DNA of 64,000 nt from Bacteroidota bacterium (GTDB taxonomy: Bacteria; Bacteroidota; Ignavibacteria; Kapaibacteriales; UBA961): the NCBI GenBank assembly GCA_009919265.1, contig RGCF01000004.1, positions 1 to 64,000 of the forward strand, written 5' to 3'. Below are positions 9,679 to 19,690 of this stretch, piece by piece. Made by a program: the position numbers and the translations under genes. Positions within the stretch are counted from its first letter, which is position 1. Each line of letters opens with the position of its first letter. A model generated the notes under the pieces. The model was not told the origin of the DNA, did not search any database, and worked only from the letters and a program-made list of their open reading frames with translations.

Positions 9679-11133
9679 TTAATGATGCTCATCACCATGA
9701 TGAGATGGTTGTGAGCCTGGCATGACGCCTTTGATCTCTGAAATTGCAATAACCGGCAAATATTTAGAGAACAATAAGAACAGTGTTAAGAATAAACCAA
9801 TTGTTCCTACAAAGATCCCGATCTCAACTATTGTTGGCGTGTAATAACTCCAACTTGAAGGAAGGAAGTCATGATGCAAAGAAGTTGAGATAATTGTAAA
9901 TCGCTCGAACCACATTCCAATATTTACAAATATTGAGATGATGAACATCAATGGAATATTTCTTCTAGCTTTTTTGAACCAATAGACTTGGGGAGATAAA
10001 ACATTGCATGAAACCATTGACCAATATGCCCACCAGTATTCACCAAATGCTCTATTGATAAATACAGTACGCTCATATTCACTTCCGGAATACCACGCGA
10101 TGAAAAATTCCATCGAATAAGCATATCCAACCATCATTCCTGTAGCAAGGATGATTTTATTCATGTTTTCAAGATGCTTGAGCGTAATAAATTCTTTCAA
10201 TCCTAAAATTTCTCTTGCAATGACTAAGAGTGTCATAACCATTGCAAATCCGGAAAAGATAGCACCAGCAACGAAATATGGAGGGAAAATTGTTGTATGC
10301 CATCCTGGCAATACAGAAGTTGCAAAGTCCATGGAAACAATGGTGTGCACAGACAAAACGAGTGGAGTCGATAAACCAGCCAAAATCATATATGCAATTT
10401 CATAGTGATGCCAGTTACGCATTGAACCGGTCCATCCCAAACTGAAAAATGTATACATCCTTTTTGCTATCTTCCCTTTTACGAAATTTCTTACGGTAGC
10501 AAGATCGGGCACCAAACCCATGAACCAAAATAATGCAGAAACTGTCAAATATGTAGAAACAGCAAATACATCCCATACAAGAGGCGAACGGAAGTTAACC
10601 CACATTTGCATTTGATTTGGATATGGTGTTAACCAATAAGCAAGCCATGGACGACCAGTATGAATAACGGGGAAAATACCGGCACATAATACTGCGAAGA
10701 TTGTCATAGCTTCTGCAGATCTATTAATTGCAGTACGCCATTTTTGACGGAACAAATAAAGAATCGCTGAAATCAATGTACCTGCATGACCAATACCAAT
10801 CCAAAAAACGAAATTGGTGATGTCCCATGCCCAACCAATAGTATTGTTTGAGCCCCATACGCCAATACCAGTCAAGACTGTCTCCCCTATCGCACCAAAT
10901 CCTGCTCCAGCAATGGAAGCACAAAGCAATACTGCTAACCAATACTTGAGATTTGGTTTACCTTCGATAATGCCCGCAATTTTTGCAGTTACATCATGAA
11001 GAGTGGGGTTTCCAAGAATGAGCGGTTCACGCATTGGTTCTTCAATGGGATACGGATTGCCTTGATAAGCTGTAGCATCAAGATGCTCAACAACATTTCT
11101 TGGGGCCGTCTTTGTGACAGTTTCAACCGACAT
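9679..11133 (-). CDS. actC: Alternative Complex III subunit ActC (NrfD-like)
   Basis: NrfD/PsrC-type integral membrane protein, 484 residues with about ten transmembrane helices, expected to hold a quinol oxidation site next to ActB. Family traits include the long N-terminal cytoplasmic tail ([16 protein letters not shown]) and the segment [22 protein letters not shown]. The C-terminus ends in a His-rich tail (PSHHGDEHH), one of three His-rich stretches in this respiratory cluster. Spacing to actB is 27 bp and to actD 32 bp. Confidence 0.95.
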   Translation of the reverse strand: MSVETVTKTAPRNVVEHLDATAYQGNPYPIEEPMREPLILGNPTLHDVTAKIAGIIEGKPNLKYWLAVLLCASIAGAGFGAIGETVLTGIGVWGSNNTIGWAWDITNFVFWIGIGHAGTLISAILYLFRQKWRTAINRSAEAMTIFAVLCAGIFPVIHTGRPWLAYWLTPYPNQMQMWVNFRSPLVWDVFAVSTYLTVSALFWFMGLVPDLATVRNFVKGKIAKRMYTFFSLGWTGSMRNWHHYEIAYMILAGLSTPLVLSVHTIVSMDFATSVLPGWHTTIFPPYFVAGAIFSGFAMVMTLLVIAREILGLKEFITLKHLENMNKIILATGMMVGYAYSMEFFIAWYSGSEYERTVFINRAFGEYWWAYWSMVSCNVLSPQVYWFKKARRNIPLMFIISIFVNIGMWFERFTIISTSLHHDFLPSSWSYYTPTIVEIGIFVGTIGLFLTLFLLFSKYLPVIAISEIKGVMPGSQPSHHGDEHH

Positions 11134-11160
11134 ACTGATTTTCCTGCTTTATAATATCTT

Positions 11161-14100
11161 TTATACTTTCGGTAATTGTTCTGTATTGCGCACTTTCACG
11201 AGATATGTAATTGAAGGACGTACATTGAGTTCACTGAGAACTTTATATGCACCATTCTTTTCTTTATACTCTTGTGAATGATTACCACGATTTGCATTAG
11301 CTACTTTTGACACTGCGCTATTTGGATCATTTGCATTGCCAAAATATATTGCACCAGCTGGGCATGCCTGTTGACATGCAGTGATAACATCACCGTCATG
11401 TACTCTTGAATGTCCTTGGTCTTTTGCATGCATTTTGGCTTCATTCAGTCTTTGTACACAGAATGTACATTTCTCCATCACTCCACGCATACGGACAGAA
11501 ACATCTGGATTAAATGCCATATCTAGTGGTGTCTTTTTATCTTTATGCCAATTAAGGAAGTTGAAGCGACGAACTTTGTATGGGCAATTGTTCAAACAAT
11601 ATCTCGTACCCACACAGCGATTATATGTCATTTCATTAAGTCCTTCAGGACTATGTGTAGTTGCTGCAACAGGACATACATTTTCACAAGGTGCATTTTC
11701 GCAATGTTGACATAGCATTGGTTGGAATACTGTTGTCACATTACCCGAAGCATCTTCACGATAATATCTATCAATTCTAATCCAATGCATTTCACGACTA
11801 TTGGCAACATATTTTTTACCAACAGTTGGGATATTATTTTCTGCCTGACATGCAACAACACATGCACTACAACCCGTGCAAGCACTTAGGTCTATTGCCA
11901 TTGCCCAACGATGTCCGCTATATTGGAAACCGTCAACAATGCTCAACGTATCAGCAATGTGATGTCCATCATGACCATGCTCTTCATGTGCCGCACTTTT
12001 TGCTGCTGCTAATGATGCAAGAGTGATGTATCCTTCTTGGACACCTAGGATATCTTTTGTTCTTTCTTTCCATTCATTGTCAAATGGACTTGGCTTATCA
12101 TAACGCTCAATGGCATGATGTCCTTGTGTTGTCGCTATCTTTTCAGTTCTGCCAACTTTTTCTGCTTTTACAGGAACATAGTATCCTGCACCAGATGAAA
12201 GAATCGAATAAACATTTGCACCAACACCAGAAAGTACTTTGCCACCTGCAGTTCTTCCATAACCAAGGGATACAGCAATGACATCTTTACTCATACCGGG
12301 TTGAATAAAGACTGGTAATTCTATGCTTCCACCTGTTGTAGATAATCGAATAACTTCACCTTGAACAGCGCCCAATGATTCAGCTGTTTGCTTATTCATC
12401 ATTGCAACATTACCCCAAGTAGCTTTCGTTATTGGATCTGGTAATTCTTGCAACCATGAATTATTTGCCTGTGAACCATCAAGCATTGTATATGATGGTG
12501 AAATTGAAAGAGTAAGACCAGCAGGAACAGAATAACTCTGCATTGCTCCCAAGCCAGAAGCTGATCCAATTTCATTAGAGATTACTTTTTGCGAGACACC
12601 ATCACGCAATAACTGTTCCCATGCATTCTTTGATGCAAAATCAGATTGGCTTTTGCGAATAAAATCATAGAATGTTGGAGTATCTGCAAAACTTGATGCA
12701 TTGATATAATTCGCAACAAGAATGATGAAGTCTTGCGAAGAAATAGCACTTTGATTTAGTGGTGCAATGATTGGTTGTTGGATGGAATACCCTCCATCAA
12801 AATTTAATGCATCGCCCCAAGATTCTAAATAGTGCGTTGTAGGAACTGAAACAGAGCAGAGTGTTTGAGCTGTTTCATGATCAGCTACGGAAAGAGCCGC
12901 TGAAAAATCAACTTGTTCTGATAGTAATTTTTTCAATTCAGAATCTGCACAATATTCAGGATTGGTATCTACATAAACAATTGAACCAATTTCCTTATTC
13001 TTCAAAGATGCTCTAAATGCAGAAAGTGAGGCTGAAACATCACTACTATTGTAAAGTCTGTGATTGAGATTAATTGGTTTCCCTTCACCAACTGAACCAA
13101 GTGCTTGATTAATCATTTGTCCATAAGCATTTGCTTTTTGGCTTAAATGAGAACCTATCATAACGATACCATTTTTGGAATCAAGCAAAGCTTTAGCAGT
13201 TTTTGTCACAGCTTCATTTGAAATAGGTGTCAAACCAGAAGGAAGCGAAATACCCTTAGCTGTATATACTTGTGCAAGAATTCCAGCGATAACAGATTCA
13301 TGTTCAGAAGGTTGTATAGCGAATCTATGATCAGCATTTGCACCTGTAAGACTAAATCCAGCTTCGATAGATATCAAAGCATTCATGGTTGGTTGTTCGG
13401 TAGTTGGCTTACGATTGGCTGAGAATCCAGCAGTATGATATACTGAATGTTTATCGGTACCTAAGAAATCATGATCGATAGAAACAATGGTATCAGCCTT
13501 TGACAAATCTGGAACAAGTTCTGCATTAACACCAAACACAGCTTCATTTGCAAGAGCAGCATTTGAAAGTAATGTTGGGAATGTAATGACAGAAATTCCA
13601 GAAATGACAGATGTAAGTTGATTGCATAATGCTACATATGCTGGTGAACAATGTTCATCAATAAGAAACACTGCTTTTTTACCAGCTGCAATTGATGTTT
13701 TAATTGATTGAGCAATTGTATTTGCAGCATTATTGATACTGGAATCACCACCATTTACTCTTGGTCGACGAATTCTATCTGGATCATAAAGTGAAAGCAA
13801 TGTCCCTTGTACAAATGCAGAACTTCTTCCAAGAGATGCACCATGTTTTGGGTTACCATCAATCTTGATTGGTCTTCCTTCTCTCGTTTTGATAACCAAG
13901 CCAATGGCTGCATTTTTATGCTGATATACCGATGTATAATAATTCGGTAAACCGGGGATCAAATATTCAGTAGGATTGGTTGATGCAACCAATTTATGTT
14001 CGGGCCTACGGCAACTTGCTGCTGCCATAGCCATCGAAGCCGAGAGAACCGTCATGAATGTACGGCGATTTACTCCGGCATCTAGTAGTGTAGATTCCGA

Positions 14101-14193
14101 ATCACCTTGGAATTCCTGACCATTCATATCTACTGTTGGATTGTCTATTTCACCATAGTGGCGAAAGTACTGTGAATCGTCTCGGTTTGACAT
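11161..14193 (-). CDS. actB: Alternative Complex III iron-sulfur subunit ActB
   Basis: Large periplasmic subunit, 1010 residues. A Tat motif with lipobox (RRTFMTVLSASMAMAAASC, about 43-61) shows export folded and lipid-anchored. Residues about 70-740 are a molybdopterin-oxidoreductase-like part (ActB1) that in this family carries no Mo cofactor. A His-rich linker (HEEHGHDGHH) leads to the ferredoxin-like part (ActB2) with clusters at about 773 (CTGCSACVVAC), 828 (CQHCENAPCENVC), 858 (CVGTRYCLNNC) and 905-940 (CTFC...CQQAC). The set is consistent with the usual three [4Fe-4S] and one [3Fe-4S]. It accepts electrons from quinol oxidised at ActC. Confidence 0.95.
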   Translation of the reverse strand: MSNRDDSQYFRHYGEIDNPTVDMNGQEFQGDSESTLLDAGVNRRTFMTVLSASMAMAAASCRRPEHKLVASTNPTEYLIPGLPNYYTSVYQHKNAAIGLVIKTREGRPIKIDGNPKHGASLGRSSAFVQGTLLSLYDPDRIRRPRVNGGDSSINNAANTIAQSIKTSIAAGKKAVFLIDEHCSPAYVALCNQLTSVISGISVITFPTLLSNAALANEAVFGVNAELVPDLSKADTIVSIDHDFLGTDKHSVYHTAGFSANRKPTTEQPTMNALISIEAGFSLTGANADHRFAIQPSEHESVIAGILAQVYTAKGISLPSGLTPISNEAVTKTAKALLDSKNGIVMIGSHLSQKANAYGQMINQALGSVGEGKPINLNHRLYNSSDVSASLSAFRASLKNKEIGSIVYVDTNPEYCADSELKKLLSEQVDFSAALSVADHETAQTLCSVSVPTTHYLESWGDALNFDGGYSIQQPIIAPLNQSAISSQDFIILVANYINASSFADTPTFYDFIRKSQSDFASKNAWEQLLRDGVSQKVISNEIGSASGLGAMQSYSVPAGLTLSISPSYTMLDGSQANNSWLQELPDPITKATWGNVAMMNKQTAESLGAVQGEVIRLSTTGGSIELPVFIQPGMSKDVIAVSLGYGRTAGGKVLSGVGANVYSILSSGAGYYVPVKAEKVGRTEKIATTQGHHAIERYDKPSPFDNEWKERTKDILGVQEGYITLASLAAAKSAAHEEHGHDGHHIADTLSIVDGFQYSGHRWAMAIDLSACTGCSACVVACQAENNIPTVGKKYVANSREMHWIRIDRYYREDASGNVTTVFQPMLCQHCENAPCENVCPVAATTHSPEGLNEMTYNRCVGTRYCLNNCPYKVRRFNFLNWHKDKKTPLDMAFNPDVSVRMRGVMEKCTFCVQRLNEAKMHAKDQGHSRVHDGDVITACQQACPAGAIYFGNANDPNSAVSKVANANRGNHSQEYKEKNGAYKVLSELNVRPSITYLVKVRNTEQLPKV

Positions 14194-14234
14194 TGCTAAT
14201 TGCTTCTATTATTGATTGTGTAATTCGTAAAGTA

Positions 14235-15056
14235 TCAATGATGACATGAGGAACAATTCTCAGGTCCATATTGTGCATGCTTTGGAGCCAACATACCGGC
14301 AACCATAGGTTTCGGTAAATCAGCAGTTTCAACCATACCATAGTGTGGTGAAACTATTTCACGCATCTTCGCTAATGTTGCTTTCGCATTTGGATCATAT
14401 GAGTTAGCCTTCACACCAATAAATTTATCGATGGAAGACCTATTCTCATAATCATAACTGTAAATACCGGAAATGGGTCGTGCAGGTACAATGAACTTTT
14501 CAGGATTTCTATGACAATCCAAACACCAACCCATTGATAATGGTTTGTATTGAGATATTACACCCATAGTTTCAACTGGACCATGACATGATTTACAATC
14601 AATCTGCGCACGGATATGTCTGCTATGATTGAAATGGACATAGTCAGGCACTTTATGAATGCGTACCCATTCGATAGGTTGATTCTTCTCATATGCTGTT
14701 CGAATCAATTCCAAGGGACCGGGATTTCCTCGCTCATTTTCTAGTTGCATCGGCAAGACATGACAATTCATACATGTACTTGTTGTGGGAACAGGAGAAT
14801 GGGCAGATACCTCGGCCTGTGCATGACAATACATACACTTAATGCCAAGGCCCTTCATTTCAACTCCATTGTGAGATATGTTTTCCTCACTAGCATGAAG
14901 TTTATGGGAGAAAGGGATGGGCTGTACAGGACGATAACCTACATCGGTCACTTTATTGTTTTGCCCAAAAATGACAATCAAAGCAAGTGTAAGGACAGTG
15001 CCAAGCACTCCAATTGCAATTCCTTTGATTTTTTTGTCTGTAGCTTTGTTGAACAT
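14235..15056 (-). CDS. actA: Alternative Complex III pentahaem cytochrome ActA
   Basis: Multihaem cytochrome c of 273 residues with an N-terminal membrane anchor (about 10-30). Five CXXCH motifs are visible: CMYCH, CMNCH, CKSCH, CLDCH and the near C-terminal CSSCH. Additional His residues in the PFSHKLH and HFNHSRH segments can serve as distal ligands. It is the first gene of the act block. It accepts electrons from the ActB clusters on the periplasmic face and hands them to ActE or to the oxidase. Spacing to actB is 41 bp. Confidence 0.95.
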   Translation of the reverse strand: MFNKATDKKIKGIAIGVLGTVLTLALIVIFGQNNKVTDVGYRPVQPIPFSHKLHASEENISHNGVEMKGLGIKCMYCHAQAEVSAHSPVPTTSTCMNCHVLPMQLENERGNPGPLELIRTAYEKNQPIEWVRIHKVPDYVHFNHSRHIRAQIDCKSCHGPVETMGVISQYKPLSMGWCLDCHRNPEKFIVPARPISGIYSYDYENRSSIDKFIGVKANSYDPNAKATLAKMREIVSPHYGMVETADLPKPMVAGMLAPKHAQYGPENCSSCHH

Positions 15057-15083
15057 TGAAAAAACTCACAAAGAGAGATATAT

Positions 15084-15314
15084 TCACAAATCAGTGTTTC
15101 TATTTTTTTTTGCTGAATAAGCTATTCGAAGCGTAATAACAGCAACTGTTGCTAATGGCATCAGGAGCATAAACAATACACTCCATGAATAACTTTCGCC
15201 AATACTTGCACCGGTAGAACCGGGGGTATACGCATCTTTGCAATTGGGACATGCTAATAATTGTCCTGCCATAGTCATTGCAAAGGTTAGTGTCAATAAT
15301 GCAGCTTTTCTCAT
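15084..15314 (-). CDS. Small CPNC membrane protein of the oxidase/ACIII operon
   Basis: A 76-residue protein with a signal peptide or first helix (about 1-21), then the motif ACPNCKDAY right after the cleavage region, a Gly/Ser-rich loop and one transmembrane helix (about 45-67) with a basic end. The two cysteines would face the periplasm. Its ATG overlaps the sco stop by 4 bp (ATGA), so translation is coupled to the copper chaperone gene. I recall similar short CPxCK proteins near oxidase genes in Bacteroidota and Planctomycetota, but no characterised function. A role in copper or thiol chemistry during oxidase assembly is inference. Confidence 0.8.
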   Translation of the reverse strand: MRKAALLTLTFAMTMAGQLLACPNCKDAYTPGSTGASIGESYSWSVLFMLLMPLATVAVITLRIAYSAKKNRNTDL

Positions 15315-15901
15315 TGTACCTTTTTCAAGATTGATTGTAATGAATCAATTTGTTTACGATCAAGTGCATCAAAGTATCCTCTGATGCGTGATAATGAATC
15401 AACTAAAATCAGTCGAGCTGTATGATTTTGTGGATTCTCTGCATAACCTATCAACATACCATTCATGAATTGTTCAAGAATGGTGTCATTGTGCATTCGA
15501 ACAAATAACCATCGTTTATCTGTAAATCCCATTAATTGCCTATGATTTCTCATAGTCGAGGGAACATCCGTATTAGGATCAACTGTTACAGAAACAAATC
15601 TCAGTTTATCGCTGCCATTCTTTTTCACTATCGCATGTTTGACTGCATTAAGTTTGGGGCATATATCCCCACATGAAGAAAAAAAGAAACTGACTAGACA
15701 AATCTTATTCTTCAGCATTGCAGCATTCACAATAGAATCCATATCAGAGGTCGCTGAAAATTCAGGAAGTTTCCCGTATATGGTTAGTGATGCGAAAGGA
15801 TCACTTGATTGCTTCTGCGTTTTGTTCGATTGTACACAAGAGATGAGAAAGAACGAAGTCAACAAAATCATTAAGCAAGATCTTGTTTCAGATGTAAACA
15901 T
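15311..15901 (-). CDS. sco: Sco-family copper chaperone
   Basis: Sco1/SenC/PrrC thioredoxin-fold protein of 196 residues, anchored as a lipoprotein (FFLISC at the N-terminus). It delivers Cu to the CuA site of cytochrome oxidase subunit II or reduces its cysteines. The Cu ligands are visible: CGDIC at about residues 78-82 and the distal His in NHTARLILVD. It lies one base from the subunit IV gene and overlaps the CPNC protein gene by 4 bp, inside the oxidase/ACIII operon. Confidence 0.93.
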   Translation of the reverse strand: MFTSETRSCLMILLTSFFLISCVQSNKTQKQSSDPFASLTIYGKLPEFSATSDMDSIVNAAMLKNKICLVSFFFSSCGDICPKLNAVKHAIVKKNGSDKLRFVSVTVDPNTDVPSTMRNHRQLMGFTDKRWLFVRMHNDTILEQFMNGMLIGYAENPQNHTARLILVDSLSRIRGYFDALDRKQIDSLQSILKKVQ

Positions 15902-15902
15902 C

Positions 15903-16208
15903 TTATGGTCCTAAAACATTAAGAGCAAATGTCAAGACGAAAAACAAAAAGATCGGTACAAAGACAAATGCTCGTATGAATTTATTGTCAAACTTTAAAT
16001 GCATAAAGATGTAAAACACCATGAATGCTTTCACAACTGCAATCAATAAACCAATTGCAATATGCAATGTATTGCCAGCCTCTCCCCAACTTTTGGGAAC
16101 CCAATCTAATGCGGCAACCCATGTGAGGACTGTCAAAACAAATAAGGCTGTCGCAACTCTGATATAAGAACCAAACATTGCATTCGAATCAGGATGATGT
16201 TCACTCAT
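15903..16208 (-). CDS. Cytochrome c oxidase subunit IV-like protein
   Basis: A 101-residue protein with three predicted transmembrane helices and the COX4_pro/CtaF-type segment HIAIGLLIAVVKAFMVFYIFMHL. It is a small structural subunit of the haem-copper oxidase. It starts 12 bp after subunit III and ends one base before sco. Confidence 0.88.
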   Translation of the reverse strand: MSEHHPDSNAMFGSYIRVATALFVLTVLTWVAALDWVPKSWGEAGNTLHIAIGLLIAVVKAFMVFYIFMHLKFDNKFIRAFVFVPIFLFFVLTFALNVLGP

Positions 16209-16220
16209 ACCTAGGGCTCC

Positions 16221-16817
16221 TTAATGCGACGGGAAAATAAGATACAATACCGGAAAGAGGAAAATCCAAACTAGATCGACAAAGTGCCAATACAAGCCCA
16301 ATGTTTCAACTTTCACAGGATGATTATATCCTTTTTTGGTAAATGCTTTTATGAACATGAATGTCATTGGAATCATTCCAGCAATGACGTGGATTGCGTG
16401 GAAACCAGTCATCAAAAAGTAGAATGAGAAAAAGACATTTGTCCAAGGAAAAATATGATGTCCAAACTTCGTAGAATATTCGATTGTTTTCACAATCAAA
16501 AATCCGAAACCACACATGATGGTCAAACCAAGAAACAACTTAAATTTCCCGGTATTCCCTTTCTCAAGATTCAATATTGACAATGCCATTGTCAATGAAG
16601 AACCAATAAGAATAAATGTATTCAAAAGTGCAAGGGCCTTATTCAACTCTCCGGCTGAATGTGAGAATAATTCCAAATTGGAATTTCTCAAAACAATGAA
16701 TGCACCAAAAAAGCCGGTGAAAAACATGATTTCAGAAGCAAGAAAGATCCACATGGCTAATTTTCCGTGTGGGACTTTGCTTACTGGTTCATGTGCAAGT
16801 GATAATCCAGATGACAT
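16221..16817 (-). CDS. coxC: Cytochrome c oxidase subunit III
   Basis: Five-helix form of subunit III, 198 residues. The family signatures GKLAMWIFLASEIMFFTGFF and the C-terminal YWHFVDLVWIFLFPVLYL are present, with the conserved His and Glu in FHAIHVIAG. It carries no redox centre and stabilises subunit I. It is placed between ctaB (5 bp) and the subunit IV gene (12 bp). Confidence 0.95.
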   Translation of the reverse strand: MSSGLSLAHEPVSKVPHGKLAMWIFLASEIMFFTGFFGAFIVLRNSNLELFSHSAGELNKALALLNTFILIGSSLTMALSILNLEKGNTGKFKLFLGLTIMCGFGFLIVKTIEYSTKFGHHIFPWTNVFFSFYFLMTGFHAIHVIAGMIPMTFMFIKAFTKKGYNHPVKVETLGLYWHFVDLVWIFLFPVLYLIFPSH

Positions 16818-16822
16818 TGTGT

Positions 16823-17734
16823 TTACAGTTGTTTATTGACAAACACTAACAAAAATATTCCTGACAAATACGCATAGGAAGCATACAATTGCAGTTTGGC
16901 ATTCTTCCCGTCTTGCTGCCTTAAAAATGTAATACATGCATATAGAAAGAATAATGACAATAGTATAGATCCTATTCCGAATACGAAACCAAGTGGTGCA
17001 TAATACCACATCAAACATGCAACTATGCCTCCAAGGAGTGCATAAGCTACTGACAGAAAAGCAATGTTCTTACCGGTTGAATCTCCACCTTCAGTATGCA
17101 TTTTAAAACCCGCTTGTTCATAATCAACTCGATATATCCAAGCCAAAGCTAAAAAATGTGGTATCTGCCAAAAAAGCAAGACAAGAAAGAGTAAAACACC
17201 CGGAATGGCGATGTCATTCGTGCATGCAGTCCAACCACCTAATGCAGGTAAAGCACCTGGCAATGTTCCTGCATATAATGACAATTTTGTCTTCCTTTTC
17301 AATGGTGTATAGAAATACACATAAGATAGAATTGTCAAAACAGAAAGAACTGCGGTTAATGCATTTACCCAGACAAATAGTGTCATGACACCAATCAAAG
17401 AAAGCAAAACACCAAAAAGAGTCGCCTCTTTTTTCGAAACAATTCCTGAAGGAAGCGCTCTGTTTGCTGTTCTTTTCATGGATTTGTCAAATTGCATTTC
17501 CATGACATTATTCAATACACAACTACCTGAAGATGTAAGTGCAGTTCCAATCATTGCAAACAGAAATGGCTGAAGTAATGACATAGATGAAACAAACACT
17601 TCAAAATGTGTATCTATTGCTAGATAATACCCTGTTGCTGCCGTTAAGACAATCATTCGGGTAATTCCTGGTTTCGTTAATTCAAAGTACGCTTGTAATC
17701 TATTAACCTGATGATCTGTATCTGAGTTAGCCAC
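16823..17734 (-). CDS. ctaB: Protohaem IX farnesyltransferase
   Basis: UbiA-type membrane prenyltransferase making haem O from protohaem and farnesyl diphosphate, the first step to the haem A used by the oxidase. It has 303 residues with multiple membrane helices. The Asp-rich prenyl diphosphate site is seen as NNVMEMQFDKSMKRTANRALPSG, with the second site near YRVDYEQAGFKM. It lies between coxA and coxC in the oxidase operon. The partner haem A synthase (CtaA) is not in the window. Confidence 0.95.
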   Translation of the reverse strand: MANSDTDHQVNRLQAYFELTKPGITRMIVLTAATGYYLAIDTHFEVFVSSMSLLQPFLFAMIGTALTSSGSCVLNNVMEMQFDKSMKRTANRALPSGIVSKKEATLFGVLLSLIGVMTLFVWVNALTAVLSVLTILSYVYFYTPLKRKTKLSLYAGTLPGALPALGGWTACTNDIAIPGVLLFLVLLFWQIPHFLALAWIYRVDYEQAGFKMHTEGGDSTGKNIAFLSVAYALLGGIVACLMWYYAPLGFVFGIGSILLSLFFLYACITFLRQQDGKNAKLQLYASYAYLSGIFLLVFVNKQL

Positions 17735-17778
17735 GGTAATACCGCTAAATGGTGAACAGTAATCAGGTCATCCTAATC

Positions 17779-19662
17779 TTATGCATGCTGATTTGCGTGC
17801 GAATCCTTTGCTACAACTTCTTCTGGTTGACCTTGCGGTTCTTCCCATTGTGGGTAGAAATCAGTAGTTCTACCTGGAAGTGAAAATTCATAAGGGCCAC
17901 GATATACACGAATATCAGTATCAAAATTTCCATGTCCTGGATGAGCAGGTGCTGCCCATTCCAATGTATTGGCTTGCCAAGGATTTCTTGGAGCAGCCTT
18001 ACCATATTTCAAAGACCAGAAAATATTGAAGATTAGAATGAGCTGAGAAAAACCAAGAATGATTGCAGCAAACGTGATGAACTGATTCATCGGTTGAAAC
18101 TGTTGCAAGAATTCATAGATATATGGATTGTAAATTCTTCTCATATGTCCACCAACACCCAAGATGTGCATCGGATAGAATGTGAGATTAAAGAAAACAA
18201 ATGACCAATAAAAATGTTTACGACCCAAACTTTCATTGAGCATCTTTCCATACATTTTTGGGAACCAATAATATATGCCTGCAAAGATTGCAAACAAAGC
18301 ACCGCCAAATAGTACATAATGAATGTGCGCAACAATGAAATATGTATCGTGAATGTAAATATCAACAGGCGCAGATGCCATAAACACACCGCTCAATCCA
18401 CCAATGATGAATGTTGCAATGAATGCCAAGGCATTGAGATTTGCAGCAGTGAAACGAATATCACCTCTCCAAATAGTACCAAGCCAATTGAAAATTTTGA
18501 TTGCAGAGGGAACAGCAATAACAATTGTCGACAACATGAATGTTGTACCAAGCAATGGATTCATTCCTGATTGGAACATGTGATGCCCCCAAACAATAAA
18601 GCCAAGGAAAGCAATACCCATGATTGCAAAAATCATAGCTTTATAACCATAGATAGGTTTGCGAGCAAATGTTGCGAGAACATCAGAAACTATTCCCATT
18701 CCAGGAAGAATCATGATATACACAGCTGGGTGAGAATAGAACCAAAAGAGATGTTGCCAAAGTATTGGTTGACCACCGCCACCAAGCAATTGTTTATGCT
18801 CAAGGAGTTCATTTCCCTTCTGAACAAATGCACCGGTCAATACAGAGTTGTCTGGTGCCCCAACAAGCAAATTGTCAGGCATGAAAAATGAAGTATGTAA
18901 ATATTGATCTGCCAATTGCATTGAAATTGCAGCAGCCAATACTGGTGTACCTAATGTAATAAGAATTGCAGTGATGAATAATGCCCAAACAGTCAATGGC
19001 ATTTGGAAAAACTGCATCCCTTTTGCTCTTTTATTCACAATTGTAGCAAGATAGTTTGTTGCACCCATGATGGATGAAAAACCAATCAAGAACAATGAGA
19101 TTAACCATGTTGTTTGACCAGCACCACTTGAAGGCCCAAGAGGTGGATATCCAGTCCATCCAGCAGCTGCTGCACCTGAATCAAAAAAGAATCCAGAAAG
19201 CAGAATCAACCCTGCAGGTGGCACTAACCAGAATGAGAACATATTCAATCTTGGTAATGCCATATCATCTGTACCAATCATCAATGGAATACAGAAATTT
19301 CCAAACATCCCAACAGCGAGTGGAATGATGACATAAAAAATCATCACAGTGCCGTGAAGAGACAATAACTGCGTATAAAAGTTGGCAGTGACCGCACCGT
19401 CGGAAACCCATGTATCAGGAAGTATATTTCCTATCAATGGAATTGCCTCACCGGGATAAGCCAATTGCCAGCGAATGAGCAAAGCAAAAAGACCACCTAC
19501 AAAAAGGAACAATAGCGAAGCAAGCATGAATTGCTTTGCAATGACTTTATGGTCGGTTGAGAAAACGTATTTTCTTATGAACGAGACATCGTGATGATGA
19601 GCATGATCTCCATGTGCATCGTGTCCGTGTGCTTCATGTGCATGAGCGATTGCCGTTTGCAT
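17779..19662 (-). CDS. coxA: Cytochrome c oxidase subunit I, type A2
   Basis: Catalytic subunit of the haem-copper oxidase, about 627 residues from the ATG at 19662 (the track start at 19674 is TTG). Near residue 305 it reads WFYSHPAVYIMILP: the His-Tyr pair of the CuB site is kept, but the D-channel Glu of HPEVY is replaced and a Tyr-Ser precedes, which defines the A2 subgroup. The K-channel Lys is seen in SAIKIFNW. The N-terminus is unusually His-rich (nine His in the first 25 residues). It lies 28 bp after coxB and 44 bp before ctaB. Confidence 0.96.
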   Translation of the reverse strand: MQTAIAHAHEAHGHDAHGDHAHHHDVSFIRKYVFSTDHKVIAKQFMLASLLFLFVGGLFALLIRWQLAYPGEAIPLIGNILPDTWVSDGAVTANFYTQLLSLHGTVMIFYVIIPLAVGMFGNFCIPLMIGTDDMALPRLNMFSFWLVPPAGLILLSGFFFDSGAAAAGWTGYPPLGPSSGAGQTTWLISLFLIGFSSIMGATNYLATIVNKRAKGMQFFQMPLTVWALFITAILITLGTPVLAAAISMQLADQYLHTSFFMPDNLLVGAPDNSVLTGAFVQKGNELLEHKQLLGGGGQPILWQHLFWFYSHPAVYIMILPGMGIVSDVLATFARKPIYGYKAMIFAIMGIAFLGFIVWGHHMFQSGMNPLLGTTFMLSTIVIAVPSAIKIFNWLGTIWRGDIRFTAANLNALAFIATFIIGGLSGVFMASAPVDIYIHDTYFIVAHIHYVLFGGALFAIFAGIYYWFPKMYGKMLNESLGRKHFYWSFVFFNLTFYPMHILGVGGHMRRIYNPYIYEFLQQFQPMNQFITFAAIILGFSQLILIFNIFWSLKYGKAAPRNPWQANTLEWAAPAHPGHGNFDTDIRVYRGPYEFSLPGRTTDFYPQWEEPQGQPEEVVAKDSHANQHA

Positions 19663-19690
19663 ATGTACCACCAATTCTATTCGTTAATTA

